Below are positions 35,380 to 44,256 of a stretch of DNA of 56,621 nucleotides, piece by piece; the first letter of the stretch is position 1, and each line of letters opens with the position of its first letter. The notes beneath the pieces are model-generated. The model was not told the origin of the DNA. It did not search any database and was given only the letters and a program-made list of their open reading frames with translations. The translations under genes were made by a program, and so were the position numbers. The stretch is from an uncultured Oscillospiraceae bacterium (GTDB lineage Bacteria; Bacillota; Clostridia; Oscillospirales; Ruminococcaceae). The stretch lies in NCBI GenBank assembly GCA_900539195.1, contig UQBC01000016.1, positions 1 through 56,621 of the forward strand, read 5' to 3'.

Positions 35380-35419
35380 TAGAATAAAATCAGCGTCGGA
35401 ACAAGAGAGGGATATTGTT

Positions 35420-35929
35420 ATGACAACGTATATGTTTAAATCATTTCCTGCAAATCGCAGTTGTAATATTAATCTGGCTGAGATAGAAAAGCAATACCAT
35501 ATTTTCAGCACTGCGGTCGATAAGTGCAATGCAGGTATCACATTCAGAAAAGACGGTAAGAAATTCAGTGTTTACGCAATCAACGAATCCAGCGTAACGC
35601 TTGTCCTTACATCGGAAACGGAGCTTTCTTCGCCTGCAAGAACTATGTCCGCTTTCAGCAGGGAACTGCTCAGACTGAACACAGAACTCAAAAAAGAGAA
35701 AAATGAAGAGAAGATCATTGACGATATGGTTTACAACCATTCTCTTTTCAGAACTGAAATGATAGATAAGAATGCGGCTCCGGTGCTTACAATCGATAAC
35801 ATAAGCTCAACCGATCTGGTAAAAGCCATTGTGGACCTGCTGTTTTCTTCCGATACAAGCTACAGCACGAATCAGAAGAAAGAAACTATTGACGAGCTAA
35901 AGAAAATCATGCTCCCGTATATAAAATAA
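35420..35929 (+). CDS. Hypothetical protein
   Basis: 169 residues, soluble. An alpha/beta N-terminal part (~1-75, including GKKFSVYAINESSVTLVLTSE), a charged helix (~78-100), and a C-terminal helix rich in Lys. ATG follows GAGAGGGATATTGTT. It has a full-consensus promoter and its own terminator, so it is a well expressed single gene. It is divergent from the YbjN-like operon. I recognise no family. Confidence 0.65.
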   Translation: MTTYMFKSFPANRSCNINLAEIEKQYHIFSTAVDKCNAGITFRKDGKKFSVYAINESSVTLVLTSETELSSPARTMSAFSRELLRLNTELKKEKNEEKIIDDMVYNHSLFRTEMIDKNAAPVLTIDNISSTDLVKAIVDLLFSSDTSYSTNQKKETIDELKKIMLPYIK

Positions 35930-35950
35930 GCAAGGTAATTATATAACACG

Positions 35951-35976
35951 CCACGGTTTCAGTGCCGTGGTTTTTT
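35951..35976 (+). terminator. Terminator of the 35420 gene
   Basis: CCACGG / CCGTGG stem, loop TTTCAGTG, then T6. Confidence 0.9.
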
Positions 35977-36201
35977 GTTGCGGTCTGCTGAAAAGACATT
36001 ATCTTTGCCGGAAAAATGCCATCAAATGTTGTTTGTTTTGCAGATATTCGCTGTGCATAAAACCTGCTGTCTGTGTCGTTGCACGATGCGCCGATTAACA
36101 ATGATCACAGTTGCAAAATTGCAAAGCCTTCAGACCGTCAAAAAGAGAATAGGGGCAATAAATCAGAAGCTAAATTTATAAGCAGGCTGTTTGTGCAAAC
36201 T
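35977..36201. other. Gene-free stretch
   Basis: About 225 bases. A short + frame (35975-36181) lacks a ribosome site and has atypical composition; no RNA family or repeat is visible. I see nothing here that I can name. Confidence 0.5.
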
Positions 36202-36238
36202 GAAATCCCCGCACAGTGTTTTCTGTGCGGGGATTTCT
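36202..36238 (-). terminator. Terminator of the chemoreceptor gene
   Basis: 15-bp perfect stem GAAATCCCCGCACAG / CTGTGCGGGGATTTC around TGTTTT. T-rich sequence is weak on both sides, but the stem is very strong. Confidence 0.75.
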
Positions 36239-36260
36239 TGGTTATCCGTTATATTTTTGT

Positions 36261-38237
36261 TTATTCTTGTCTGAAAGTAAAGCGGCTTACAAGCTTCTGA
36301 AGAGTCTGAGCCTGGGCTGAAAGTTCTTCTGAAGCGGCAGCACTTTCTTCAGCTGTAGCTGAGTTTGTCTGTACAACATTTGAAATCTGTTCTACGCCTA
36401 TATTGACCTGCTTTACCATATCCGTCTGTTCAAGGCTTGCACCTGCAATCTTGTTTACTATATCGCTGACACCGCCCGATCTTGCTTCAACCTCTGATAC
36501 AGCCTGAGCGGTTTCATTTGTGATATTGTTACCGTTTTCAACAGCGGCAATTGCGCGTTCGATAAGAACAGTCGTATCATGAGCCGCATCGGCAGATTTA
36601 CCTGCAAGGTTTCTTACTTCGTCGGCAACTACGGCAAATCCCTTGCCGGCTTCACCTACTCTTGCGGCTTCAACTGCGGCGTTGAGTGCAAGAATATTTG
36701 TCTGGAACGCAATATCCTCGATAGTCTGGATAATCTTGCTTATCTCTGCCGAAGCATCGCTGATATCCTGCATAGCACTTGTAAGGCTGTTCATCTTTTC
36801 GTTTGCCGCACCTATATACTCGGCTGTTTCGTCAACAAGCTGTCTGCCTTTCTGGCAATCTTCCGTTGTAGCCTCAATATGAGCATTGATATTGTGGATA
36901 GTAGCGGCAAGCTCTTCTACAGATGCCGCCTGTTCGGTAGCACCCTGAGCGAGTGACTGAGCGCCTGCAGATACCTGCTGTGAACCGCTGGATACCTGAT
37001 CGCCTGCGATGCTTATCTGGCTTAAAGTATCATTGAGCTTTCTGTTGATATCTCTTACAGATTCAATAAGTACCTTGTAATCGCCACGGTATGTATTATC
37101 GGCATCTTTACTGTGCACATCAAAGTTGCCATGAGCCATATTGCTCAGGATATTGCCGATATCGCTGATCATAGCATTTTGTTCGTTTACTACCTTTGCG
37201 GCAGACTTTGCGAGTATCTTGACTTCATCGTGTGATTTAACCATAGGTACAGGGCTTGTAAGATCACCCTCGGAGAGCTTTTCGATACGCTCTGCGCAAA
37301 GTCTAATGGGCTTGCCGATCTTGCGGCTGATAATGCCTGCAATCATGCCGCCTGCTATGGCAGATGCCGCACATATTATTGCAAGTATGATAAGTCCTCT
37401 GAAGCAGTGGACCATATAGTCTTCGCTGTGAGCTGTTACCGCGATTGACCAGCCGTTTGTACCTGAAATAGGAGCATAGCCGACATATTTTGATATACCG
37501 CCCGATGTGTATTCTGCAAAGCCTGTTTCACCGGCTTCCATTCTCTCGTGCGCCTGTGCAAGTGCTGTATAGCTTGTGTCTTCTTCAGCAATTTTCTGTA
37601 TATTCTCGCCGTCCTTTACAAGCTGCATATCAAAGTCGGCAATGGTATTACCGTTTTTATCTATGATATATGCCGCACCGTTTTCGTTGATCTTCAGTGT
37701 GCGGACGATATCGTTGAGGAATTCTTCGTCGGGAACAAAGTATACACAGCCGACAACTGTAGTGTTCAGCTCGCCGTTATTCCAGATAGGAGCGGCTATG
37801 ATAACGCTGAGCTTACCGTTGGATCTGCCTATTATAGGCTCTGTGATAGTAGTCTTGCCCTCCATAGCGGCTTTGTAGTAAGCACGGTCGGCATATTCAA
37901 CACCGTTGGAGCCATGACCTTCAAAGTCGATCGACGCACCTCTGTTAAGTCCGAAGTTTGCCGCTATTGTATCGACTTCTCTTTGTTTCTGCGTATTTGT
38001 ATAAATTACCGATGACAGTTTGGGGTTGCAGCCCGCCTGTATAGCAACATTCTGTATTGCCTTGAGTTCCCATGAAACTCTGTCGGCCGCAACTATAGCC
38101 GTTTCTGTGAGCGTCTGCTCAGTGAGTGATTTTGTAGTGGTATAGATGATAGCCACCGATGCAATCGTCGCTACCAGAAGTGAAATGACCACCAGCAAAA
38201 CCGTAAACAGTGTCATTTTCTTGCTTATGGATTTCAT
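36261..38237 (-). CDS. Methyl-accepting chemotaxis protein with dCache sensor
   Basis: 658 residues. Membrane helix at ~8-32, extracytoplasmic dCache-type sensor at ~35-280 (YADRAYYKAAMEGKTTITEPIIGRSNGKLSVIIAAPI and YVGYAPISGTNGWSIAV motifs), second helix at ~285-310, HAMP (~312-365), then a signalling domain with the hairpin tip EDIAFQTNILALNAAVEAARVGEAGKGFAVVADEVRNLA. It passes a ligand signal to CheA/CheW. No other chemotaxis gene is nearby. The frame is open upstream to 38321 across the promoter; ATG 38237 has GAGGTTCATTT before it. Confidence 0.92.
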   Translation of the reverse strand: MKSISKKMTLFTVLLVVISLLVATIASVAIIYTTTKSLTEQTLTETAIVAADRVSWELKAIQNVAIQAGCNPKLSSVIYTNTQKQREVDTIAANFGLNRGASIDFEGHGSNGVEYADRAYYKAAMEGKTTITEPIIGRSNGKLSVIIAAPIWNNGELNTTVVGCVYFVPDEEFLNDIVRTLKINENGAAYIIDKNGNTIADFDMQLVKDGENIQKIAEEDTSYTALAQAHERMEAGETGFAEYTSGGISKYVGYAPISGTNGWSIAVTAHSEDYMVHCFRGLIILAIICAASAIAGGMIAGIISRKIGKPIRLCAERIEKLSEGDLTSPVPMVKSHDEVKILAKSAAKVVNEQNAMISDIGNILSNMAHGNFDVHSKDADNTYRGDYKVLIESVRDINRKLNDTLSQISIAGDQVSSGSQQVSAGAQSLAQGATEQAASVEELAATIHNINAHIEATTEDCQKGRQLVDETAEYIGAANEKMNSLTSAMQDISDASAEISKIIQTIEDIAFQTNILALNAAVEAARVGEAGKGFAVVADEVRNLAGKSADAAHDTTVLIERAIAAVENGNNITNETAQAVSEVEARSGGVSDIVNKIAGASLEQTDMVKQVNIGVEQISNVVQTNSATAEESAAASEELSAQAQTLQKLVSRFTFRQE

Positions 38238-38292
38238 AAATGAACCTCGATTCTGCACCCGCTTCGTAGGATACATATTTATAGTAATATTA

Positions 38293-38321
38293 ATTATATC
38301 ACTATCGAACAAAAAAGGCAA
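38293..38321 (-). promoter_or_regulatory. Promoter of the chemoreceptor gene
   Basis: Minus strand TTGCCT (38316-38321), 17 bases, TATAAT (38293-38298). Confidence 0.75.
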
Positions 38322-38510
38322 TATAACAGACGCTTTTTCGTCATTTGTTACAAAAACACCGTCTCTTTTTTCATCTGTCGCCTAAGTTGCTCGATATTGT
38401 ATAAAAAATTTTATATTTTTAAAGAAAACTATGGACAGTTGCGTCTGCCGGCGTGTATTATGTATGAAGATGTACATTTTCGACCGGAAAAAGAAACGGG
38501 GGAAGGTTTT

Positions 38511-38993
38511 ATGTCGGATTATTCTTCTGAAAATATAAGAGAAATATATGAGCGGCACTTTGTCACAGTGTACAGAGTGTGCTTTATGTACCTCAGAAAT
38601 GTTCACGATACAGAGGACGCAGTACATAATACTTTTATGAAACTTATCGAAAAGCAAAAACACTTTGAAAGCACCGAGCATGAAAAGGCGTGGCTTATAA
38701 GGGTTTGTTCAAATGTCTGCAAGAATATGCTCAGGACGATAAACAAGCGTACAGAGCTGAACGGACATAATAAAGGTTTTGACGACACACCTGTTGTAAG
38801 CGATGTGATGGTCGAACTGTCAAAGCTCCCCGATGAACTTAAGATACCTGTGTATCTGTTCTATTGCGACGGCTATAACAGCAGCGAAATCGGCAATATG
38901 CTTCATATCAGCGCATCGGCGGTGCGTTCACGGCTGCAGAAAGCGAGAGAGCAGTTAAAAGAGCATTTAAGCTCGGAAAGGAGTATAGTATGA
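38511..38993 (+). CDS. ECF-type RNA polymerase sigma factor
   Basis: 160 residues. Region 2 (IREIYERHFVTVYRVCFMYLRNVHDTEDAVHNTFMKL, with the usual DxEDxVxxTF pattern) and region 4 (ELSKLPDELKIPVYLFYCDGYNSSEIGNMLHISASAVRSRLQKAREQLK) are clear. There is no region 3, as expected for the ECF group. ATG 38511 follows GGGGGAAGG; the longer frame from 38397 has no ribosome site. The next gene overlaps by four bases (ATGA) and looks like its membrane anti-sigma partner. Confidence 0.93.
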   Translation: MSDYSSENIREIYERHFVTVYRVCFMYLRNVHDTEDAVHNTFMKLIEKQKHFESTEHEKAWLIRVCSNVCKNMLRTINKRTELNGHNKGFDDTPVVSDVMVELSKLPDELKIPVYLFYCDGYNSSEIGNMLHISASAVRSRLQKAREQLKEHLSSERSIV

Positions 38994-40489
38994 GCATCAG
39001 AAACGAATTTGAGAAAATCGATCCTACGGAAAAGCAGAAAAAAGATATTTTCAGACGTATAGAAGAAAGCAGTAAGGTAAAGACGGATTTCAGACATCAG
39101 GTTATTCGTTATACATCGATAGCGGCTGCGGCAGTATTGGTTGTCGGAACGGCGGCAGTCGGCGTACACTTTGTAACAAAGGGCAACGGTATTGATTACA
39201 CTGTCAGTGGCAGTTCATCGGGTGCTGTCAGCACTGACGATACTTCCGCAAGCAGAGTGAATGACAACAAATCCGATGTTTCGGACGTGGGAAGCAAGGC
39301 GGACGGAAATACATCACACGCCGACAACAGTTCCGCAAACGATAATAATACGATATATCCCGATATAAATACCTTAAAAGCGCAGGTGCGTAACGACAAG
39401 GAATTCTGGGCGGAAATAGGCAAGCAATACGGACCGTATCATAGTGACGACAGCACCGTGAAATTCGATTTTATAAACGGTTTTGACGATTTTAAATTAT
39501 GTACCGATGAAGCGATAGGCAACGAAATTATCGACAGGGTTCAAAGACAGTGGTTGTTTGATAATATCGTGGATTTCGGTTCGGGATATTATGCGATTAA
39601 AGGCGCAAAGGATCTTTCAACATCGGAAGATATAGAGAAATTCACGCGGGAAAATCTGATAAATGGTGAATATTTCGAGGCTGATCCGGAATTTTTCGGT
39701 TTTTCGGATATGAAAGGCTTTTATAATGCGGCAAGCGAACTGTACACAGGCTTTGATTATGATGATTTCAAGTCTTTTATACCGTATTATTATGCGGAAG
39801 TTGACGGCAAACTCTGTATATCGAAAGATCATGGGCTCGGTGAAAAAGGTAAACCTCCTCACAGTGTTGAACTCGGTCAGTATCTGCTTATATATGATAA
39901 TGTTGATCCGAGTGTGATATATTGCTTTGTCGCTGTTCCGGAGATGATTGATTCGGTAAGCTACAGTTTTTCGCTTGACTATTACGTTTTCATCAATACC
40001 GAAAACGGACTGAGATGCAGTGTGACAAAAGAAAGACCGATAACGACCTGCGGACTGGTTACAGATGAGCTTGAACCTTATGTTGCAATGTCATCGGAGC
40101 GGCTTGACAAGAAAATGTATGTTGAGCATCGCTGTGACTATTCTTTACTGTACTGCTATCAGGACACATACGATGATATAATCAATAACGGTCTGAGTGA
40201 TGAAGAATACAACGAGATGATCGGGAAACTGTGCAATTATCAGATACCGTGTACAGATGAAACGATCAACAGCGAGCTGAGAGAGCTTGTGAATAATGAT
40301 AAGGAATTTCTTGATAAGTCAATGGATCATTACCTGCCGAATGTAGTCGGTGTGTATGAAGGAGATATTTTGCGTGTAGGAATCGTCAAAATCGGTATCC
40401 TTGACTGTTATCCGCAGGAATACAGGTTTGAGTTGAAACTTTACAGCGTGCAGAAGACAGACAACGGTTACAGTTTTATTAAAGAATAA
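38990..40489 (+). CDS. Probable membrane anti-sigma partner with large outer domain
   Basis: 499 residues. A cytoplasmic segment of ~38 residues (FEKIDPTEKQKKDIFRRIEESS), a membrane helix (~42-62), a Ser/Asp/Asn-rich linker (~65-120), and a ~375-residue extracytoplasmic domain rich in Tyr and Asp. The cytoplasmic part is short for a zinc anti-sigma domain and lacks the HxxxCxxC motif. The anti-sigma role is inferred from the overlap with the sigma gene and the topology. The outer domain is not one I recognise; it could sense or bind a surface signal. Confidence 0.7.
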   Translation: MSIRNEFEKIDPTEKQKKDIFRRIEESSKVKTDFRHQVIRYTSIAAAAVLVVGTAAVGVHFVTKGNGIDYTVSGSSSGAVSTDDTSASRVNDNKSDVSDVGSKADGNTSHADNSSANDNNTIYPDINTLKAQVRNDKEFWAEIGKQYGPYHSDDSTVKFDFINGFDDFKLCTDEAIGNEIIDRVQRQWLFDNIVDFGSGYYAIKGAKDLSTSEDIEKFTRENLINGEYFEADPEFFGFSDMKGFYNAASELYTGFDYDDFKSFIPYYYAEVDGKLCISKDHGLGEKGKPPHSVELGQYLLIYDNVDPSVIYCFVAVPEMIDSVSYSFSLDYYVFINTENGLRCSVTKERPITTCGLVTDELEPYVAMSSERLDKKMYVEHRCDYSLLYCYQDTYDDIINNGLSDEEYNEMIGKLCNYQIPCTDETINSELRELVNNDKEFLDKSMDHYLPNVVGVYEGDILRVGIVKIGILDCYPQEYRFELKLYSVQKTDNGYSFIKE

Positions 40490-40502
40490 CCGGATAGAAA
40501 TA

Positions 40503-40532
40503 CGAAAGGCAGAGCCTCGGCTCTGCCTTTCG
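40503..40532. terminator. Bidirectional terminator
   Basis: CGAAAGGCAGAGC / GCTCTGCCTTTCG, perfect stem between the convergent genes ending at 40489 (+) and 40542 (-). Confidence 0.85.
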
Positions 40533-40541
40533 GTATATGTT

Positions 40542-40694
40542 TTACTTTTTTCTTTTTCTGCAATTGTTGCAGCCCTTACACGCCGGACAGTTGCCGGAGC
40601 AACCGCCGTTTCTTATAATATGTATGATTACAAGCACGAGAGCGATTACTATCAGCACAAGCAGAATAATGCTCGGTATATTCATCTCATCCAT
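40542..40694 (-). CDS. FeoB-associated Cys-rich membrane protein
   Basis: 50 residues: a membrane helix (~7-28, SIILLVLIVIALVLVIIHII) and a tail with five cysteines in GGCSGNCPACKGCNNCRKRKK. This is the pattern of the small FeoB-associated proteins often found beside feoB in Bacillota. The helix would anchor it next to the transporter; the cysteines may bind iron (inference). ATG at 40694, 9 bases after the feoB stop, with AAGG before it. Confidence 0.9.
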   Translation of the reverse strand: MDEMNIPSIILLVLIVIALVLVIIHIIRNGGCSGNCPACKGCNNCRKRKK

Positions 40695-40703
40695 AATTTT
40701 ACC

Positions 40704-43085
40704 TTATGCAACACCGAAAATCATTCCGACACAGCGGACTAGGAATGCCATTACCCAGGCAATACCGCACTGTATAAGTACTGTTGCGATGGCTGAACGT
40801 ACGCTTCCGAGTTCGCGTCTTACCGTTGCGATAGCGGCAACGCACGGAGTATAAAGCAGTGTGAACACAAGGAACACGATAGCCGTGAACGGTGTGAAAA
40901 GCGTCTGTATCTGCGAAACATCTCCGCCGAGCAGAAGAGTGAGGGTGGAAACAACGCTTTCCTTTGCGGTAAGACCTGTGATGAGTGCAGTAGACGCTCT
41001 CCAGTCGCCGAATCCGAGCGGTGCGAATATCGGGGCGAACAGACTTCCGAGCATTGCAAGCAGGCTGTTTTCGGTGCTGTCAGCAACATTGAGTCTGATG
41101 TCAAACGTTTGTAAAAACCATATAACGATAGAGGCGGCAAAGATCACGGTAAACGCTTTTTGTATAAAGTCCTTTGCTTTTTCCCATATCAGCTGACAGA
41201 CGCTTTTTGCTCCGGGCAGACGATAGTTTGGCAGTTCCATTACAAACGGTACGGGTTCACCGTGAAATACGGTTACTTTAAGTATAAGCGAATAGAGAAT
41301 ACCGCAGATTATTCCGAACAGATACAGTCCTACAAGTACAAGCCAGCGGTACTGCGGTTCAAAGAACGCACCCGCAATGGTTGTATATATGAGTATCTTT
41401 GCGGAACAGCTCATGAACGGGGTGAGAAGTATTGTCATTTTGCGGTCACGTTCACTCGATAATGTTCTTGTAGCCATTATTGCTGGTACTGAACAGCCGA
41501 ATCCCATCAGCATAGGAACAAAGCTCCTGCCCGAAAGACCGAGCTTTCTGAGCGGCCTGTCCATTACAAACGCAACTCGTGCCATATAGCCCGTATCTTC
41601 AAGAATAGACAGAAAGAAGAACAGCGTTACTATAGTAGGCAGGAAGCTCAGTACACTGCCGACGCCGGCACATATTCCGTCCACTACAAGCGAGTGTACA
41701 ACGGGATTTATTTCAAGATAGGTAAGCCCGCTGTCGATAAGCCCGGTAAGATAATCTATGCCTATCTGCATAAGGTCTGACAGCGCTGCGCCTATAACAG
41801 AGAAAGTCAGGAAGAAAACCAAAGCGATTATGCCTAAAAAGCAGGGGACAGCGGTATATTTGCCTGTTAGCAGGCGGTCTATTGCCATACTGCGTTTATG
41901 CTCCCGGCTTTCGTGCGGACGTACTACTGTTTCACGGCACAGCTTTTCAAGGAACGTGAAACGCATATTTGCAAGTGCCGCTTCTCTGTCCATGCCCGTT
42001 TCCTGCTGCATTATGGAAACAAGGTGGTCGAAAGCGTCATGCTTTTCTTCCGGGATCGTGATTTTTTCCTTTATCAGCTCATCGTTTTCAACAAGTTTTG
42101 TTGTGGCAAATCTAACTGGAAGTCCTGCCGCCTTGATTTCGGGTTCAAGAAGCGTTGCCGCAGAATGAATACAGCGGTGTACTGCGGCGATAGGATCGTC
42201 AGGGACATCACTGTCAGCGCAGAAGTCCATACGGGCAGGCTTTTCACCATACCTTGCGATATGTATTGCGTGGTCGATAAGCTCATCGATACCCTCATTC
42301 TTAACTGCCGATATCGGCACTACGGGTATACCGAGTATACGTTCAAGGTCGTTTACATGGACAGAACCGCCGTTTGCTTTTACCTCGTCCATCATATTGA
42401 GGGCAAGCACCATAGGAATACCGAGTTCCATCAGCTGCATGGTAAGATAAAGGTTACGTTCGATATTCGATGCGTCAACTATATTGATAATACCGCTGAG
42501 ATTATTGTTAAGAAGAAAGTCACGGGTCACTATCTCTTCGCTCGAATACGGTGACAGGGAATATATACCGGGAAGATCCGTAACTGTCGCCTCGGGGTGA
42601 TTTCTGATAGTTCCGTCCTTGCGGTCGACTGTTACTCCGGGAAAGTTGCCAACGTGCTGGTTTGAGCCTGTAAGCTGATTGAACAAAGTTGTCTTACCGC
42701 AGTTCTGATTTCCCGCAAGAGCAAAAGTAAGCGGTGCGCCTTTTGCAAGCACAACTCCGTGTTTCAGCTTCAGCTTTTCGTACTGGGCAAGCTCGCCGAC
42801 ACCGGGGTGCGGAGTGTCACTGCGTCTTGTGCCTGCGGCTTTATGCGTGTTATCTTTTTCATGTACATTCTTTACTGTTACCTTGCGTGCTTCCTCAAGT
42901 CGTAACGTAAGTTCATAACCACGCACCTCAAACTGCACCGGGTCGCCCATAGGCGCAACCTTCTGCAAGGTTATTTCAGCATCGGGTGTAAGCCCCATAT
43001 CAAGCAGATGATGCCGTAAAGCACCGGTGCCTCCGACCGTTTCAATATAGGCGCTTTCTCCCGGTTTTAATTCGTCCATTGTCAT
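40704..43085 (-). CDS. feoB: Ferrous iron transporter, FeoA-FeoB fusion
   Basis: 793 residues. Residues ~1-75 form a FeoA (SH3-like) domain (LKPGESAYIETVGGTGALRHHLLDMGL). From ~112 follows the FeoB G domain: P-loop GNQNCGKTTLFN, switch GNFPGVTVD, DLPGIYSLSPYSSEE, and NMMDE (G4). The first position of the P-loop PN is Q rather than P. A helical domain (~285-395) precedes the membrane part with the Gate motifs (LPTIVTLFFFLSILEDTGYMARVAF and the later ALITGLTAKESVVSTL). The product takes up Fe2+ under low-oxygen conditions. ATG 43085 follows GGAGGACTTG; the frame upstream is not coding. Confidence 0.95.
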   Translation of the reverse strand: MTMDELKPGESAYIETVGGTGALRHHLLDMGLTPDAEITLQKVAPMGDPVQFEVRGYELTLRLEEARKVTVKNVHEKDNTHKAAGTRRSDTPHPGVGELAQYEKLKLKHGVVLAKGAPLTFALAGNQNCGKTTLFNQLTGSNQHVGNFPGVTVDRKDGTIRNHPEATVTDLPGIYSLSPYSSEEIVTRDFLLNNNLSGIINIVDASNIERNLYLTMQLMELGIPMVLALNMMDEVKANGGSVHVNDLERILGIPVVPISAVKNEGIDELIDHAIHIARYGEKPARMDFCADSDVPDDPIAAVHRCIHSAATLLEPEIKAAGLPVRFATTKLVENDELIKEKITIPEEKHDAFDHLVSIMQQETGMDREAALANMRFTFLEKLCRETVVRPHESREHKRSMAIDRLLTGKYTAVPCFLGIIALVFFLTFSVIGAALSDLMQIGIDYLTGLIDSGLTYLEINPVVHSLVVDGICAGVGSVLSFLPTIVTLFFFLSILEDTGYMARVAFVMDRPLRKLGLSGRSFVPMLMGFGCSVPAIMATRTLSSERDRKMTILLTPFMSCSAKILIYTTIAGAFFEPQYRWLVLVGLYLFGIICGILYSLILKVTVFHGEPVPFVMELPNYRLPGAKSVCQLIWEKAKDFIQKAFTVIFAASIVIWFLQTFDIRLNVADSTENSLLAMLGSLFAPIFAPLGFGDWRASTALITGLTAKESVVSTLTLLLGGDVSQIQTLFTPFTAIVFLVFTLLYTPCVAAIATVRRELGSVRSAIATVLIQCGIAWVMAFLVRCVGMIFGVA

Positions 43086-43272
43086 TGTGACAAGTCCTCC
43101 GTGACAGAAATTATATGTTAATGTGTCTGCATATTGCATTTTCTTAAAAAATAACATATTATGTCGGAAAATGCGGTTTTGCAGGCTTAAATATGACCTG
43201 TCGCAAAAACGGCAGGTATTTAAAATCTTCAAGGCAATGTTGATGTTGTAAGATGTAAAAATAATACAGCTG

Positions 43273-43286
43273 TTAGATATAGCTAA
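43273..43286. promoter_or_regulatory. Operator-like palindrome downstream of the feo -10
   Basis: TTAGATATAGCTAA: 12 of 14 bases agree with its own reverse complement. It covers the expected transcript start (~10-25 bases after the -10). The TTAG...CTAA arms resemble DtxR/IdeR/MntR-type metal regulator sites; the regulator is inferred, not seen here. Confidence 0.55.
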
Positions 43287-43298
43287 TCATTTGATATA

Positions 43299-43327
43299 AG
43301 TATAGCACGGCAGGAAAGTGTAGTCAA
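43299..43327 (-). promoter_or_regulatory. feo operon promoter
   Basis: Minus strand TTGACT (43322-43327), 17 bases, TATACT (43299-43304). Confidence 0.75.
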
Positions 43328-43335
43328 GGAAAAAA

Positions 43336-43355
43336 TGGTTATTCTATACTAACCA
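43336..43355. promoter_or_regulatory. Second operator-like palindrome upstream of the feo -35
   Basis: TGGTTA and TAACCA, exact inverse arms with an 8-base spacer. They lie 8 bases upstream of the -35 box. Confidence 0.5.
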
Positions 43356-43395
43356 AATGGCTTCACTGTGCGGAATTTCGGCTGTAGGTAAAAGA

Positions 43396-43428
43396 AAAAG
43401 CCCCGATTTGCGAACAAATCGGGGCTTT
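43396..43428 (-). terminator. Terminator of the LURP-one-like gene
   Basis: Minus strand AAAGCCCCGATTTG, loop TTCG, CAAATCGGGGCTTT, then TTCTTTT. Located ~110 bases past the stop at 43540; the bases between contain nothing I can name. Confidence 0.85.
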
Positions 43429-43539
43429 GACAGTCGAATCTGCTAATACTGCATTGACTGATTTCAGCTCGTTTACGGAGGTGATAAAAGCCGTTTTTCA
43501 CTGAAATAAATTCGGTAATTGTGATTATTCGTATTAAAT

Positions 43540-44013
43540 TCAGTCGTTTCTTGAACATTTTTCCGCATCAATGGCAAGAACCAGCATCAAAACGTACAAT
43601 GCGTCCTGTGGGTTTTGTACGTCAAGCACATAGGTGTCTGTCCAGTTCCAGATTTCTTTGGATACATAAGCTATGTAACGACCGGTACAGTCACGGATGT
43701 TATAATCCCACTCAAGCCAGTCGCCGTCTATATTCCAGCCGTTATAATCAATGTTGAATCTGGGTCTTATGAATGTAAACTCTTTGCTGATGCAGCCGAC
43801 ATAACGAGAGTCGACATACATCTCAAACTTCGGAAGCCAGGTAAACACCTTTTCCTTAATGTATCCGACCTCTTTTCCGCAGGAGTTATAAATACGGAGC
43901 AGGTGTCCCCATGCAAGCTCACCTTTTACAACGAACGCAGTATTTCCGGCTTCATCATAAATGTCGTAGCTGTCAAACCATGAGAATAATCTTTGCTTGA
44001 ATAAAAGTTTCAT
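43540..44013 (-). CDS. LURP-one-related/YxjI-type tubby-like protein
   Basis: 157 residues, almost all short beta strands ending in one hydrophobic helix (QDALYVLMLVLAIDA): the twelve-strand barrel with central helix known from the LURP-one/YxjI family (tubby-like fold). Phrases such as YDIYDEAGNTAFVVKGELAWGH and GYIKEKVFTWLPKFEMYVD are typical repeats of this fold. Biochemical function in bacteria is unknown. ATG follows AAGGAGAAAG; it has its own promoter and terminator. Confidence 0.85.
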   Translation of the reverse strand: MKLLFKQRLFSWFDSYDIYDEAGNTAFVVKGELAWGHLLRIYNSCGKEVGYIKEKVFTWLPKFEMYVDSRYVGCISKEFTFIRPRFNIDYNGWNIDGDWLEWDYNIRDCTGRYIAYVSKEIWNWTDTYVLDVQNPQDALYVLMLVLAIDAEKCSRND

Positions 44014-44095
44014 TTATTACTTTCTCCTTGATGCGTGAAAATACATATTATCTGCCGTTAAATCTTTAGCCGGAATAATTCCGGTTTTCAAGTTC

Positions 44096-44124
44096 AGTAT
44101 AGCATATCGGGATTTAAAAGTCAA
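44096..44124 (-). promoter_or_regulatory. Promoter of the LURP-one-like gene
   Basis: Minus strand TTGACT (44119-44124), 17 bases, TATACT (44096-44101). A small hairpin (CCGGAATTATTCCGG) follows in the leader. Confidence 0.75.
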
Positions 44125-44217
44125 AAGTGATTATATTATAATTACGGCGGTGTCAGGGCAGTGCTGTCAGGTACGGAAAATGTGGGATAATTTTTATGCG
44201 TTTTGTACTACCGTACA

Positions 44218-44252
44218 CAAAAAATTCCACACCCATATATATGAGCGTGGAA
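44218..44252 (-). terminator. ssrA terminator
   Basis: Minus strand TTCCACGCTCAT, loop ATAT, ATGGGTGTGGAA (12 bp with G-T pairs), then T-rich sequence. It starts five bases after the tmRNA CCA end. Confidence 0.85.
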
Positions 44253-44256
44253 AAAA

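Larger units (their letters stand above)
43086..43395. other. feo regulatory region
   Basis: Gene-free. It holds the feo leader (~190 bases after the promoter), the promoter at 43299-43327 and two operator-like palindromes, each listed separately. No further gene is seen up to the terminator at 43396. Confidence 0.6.

Noticed and set aside
35975..36181. 68-residue + frame in the gap before the chemoreceptor
   Set aside because: No ribosome site, no promoter and cysteine-rich random-looking composition just after a terminator.
36261..38237. Chemoreceptor as evidence for flagella in the window
   Set aside because: No che or flagellar genes are present; one receptor alone does not show motility.
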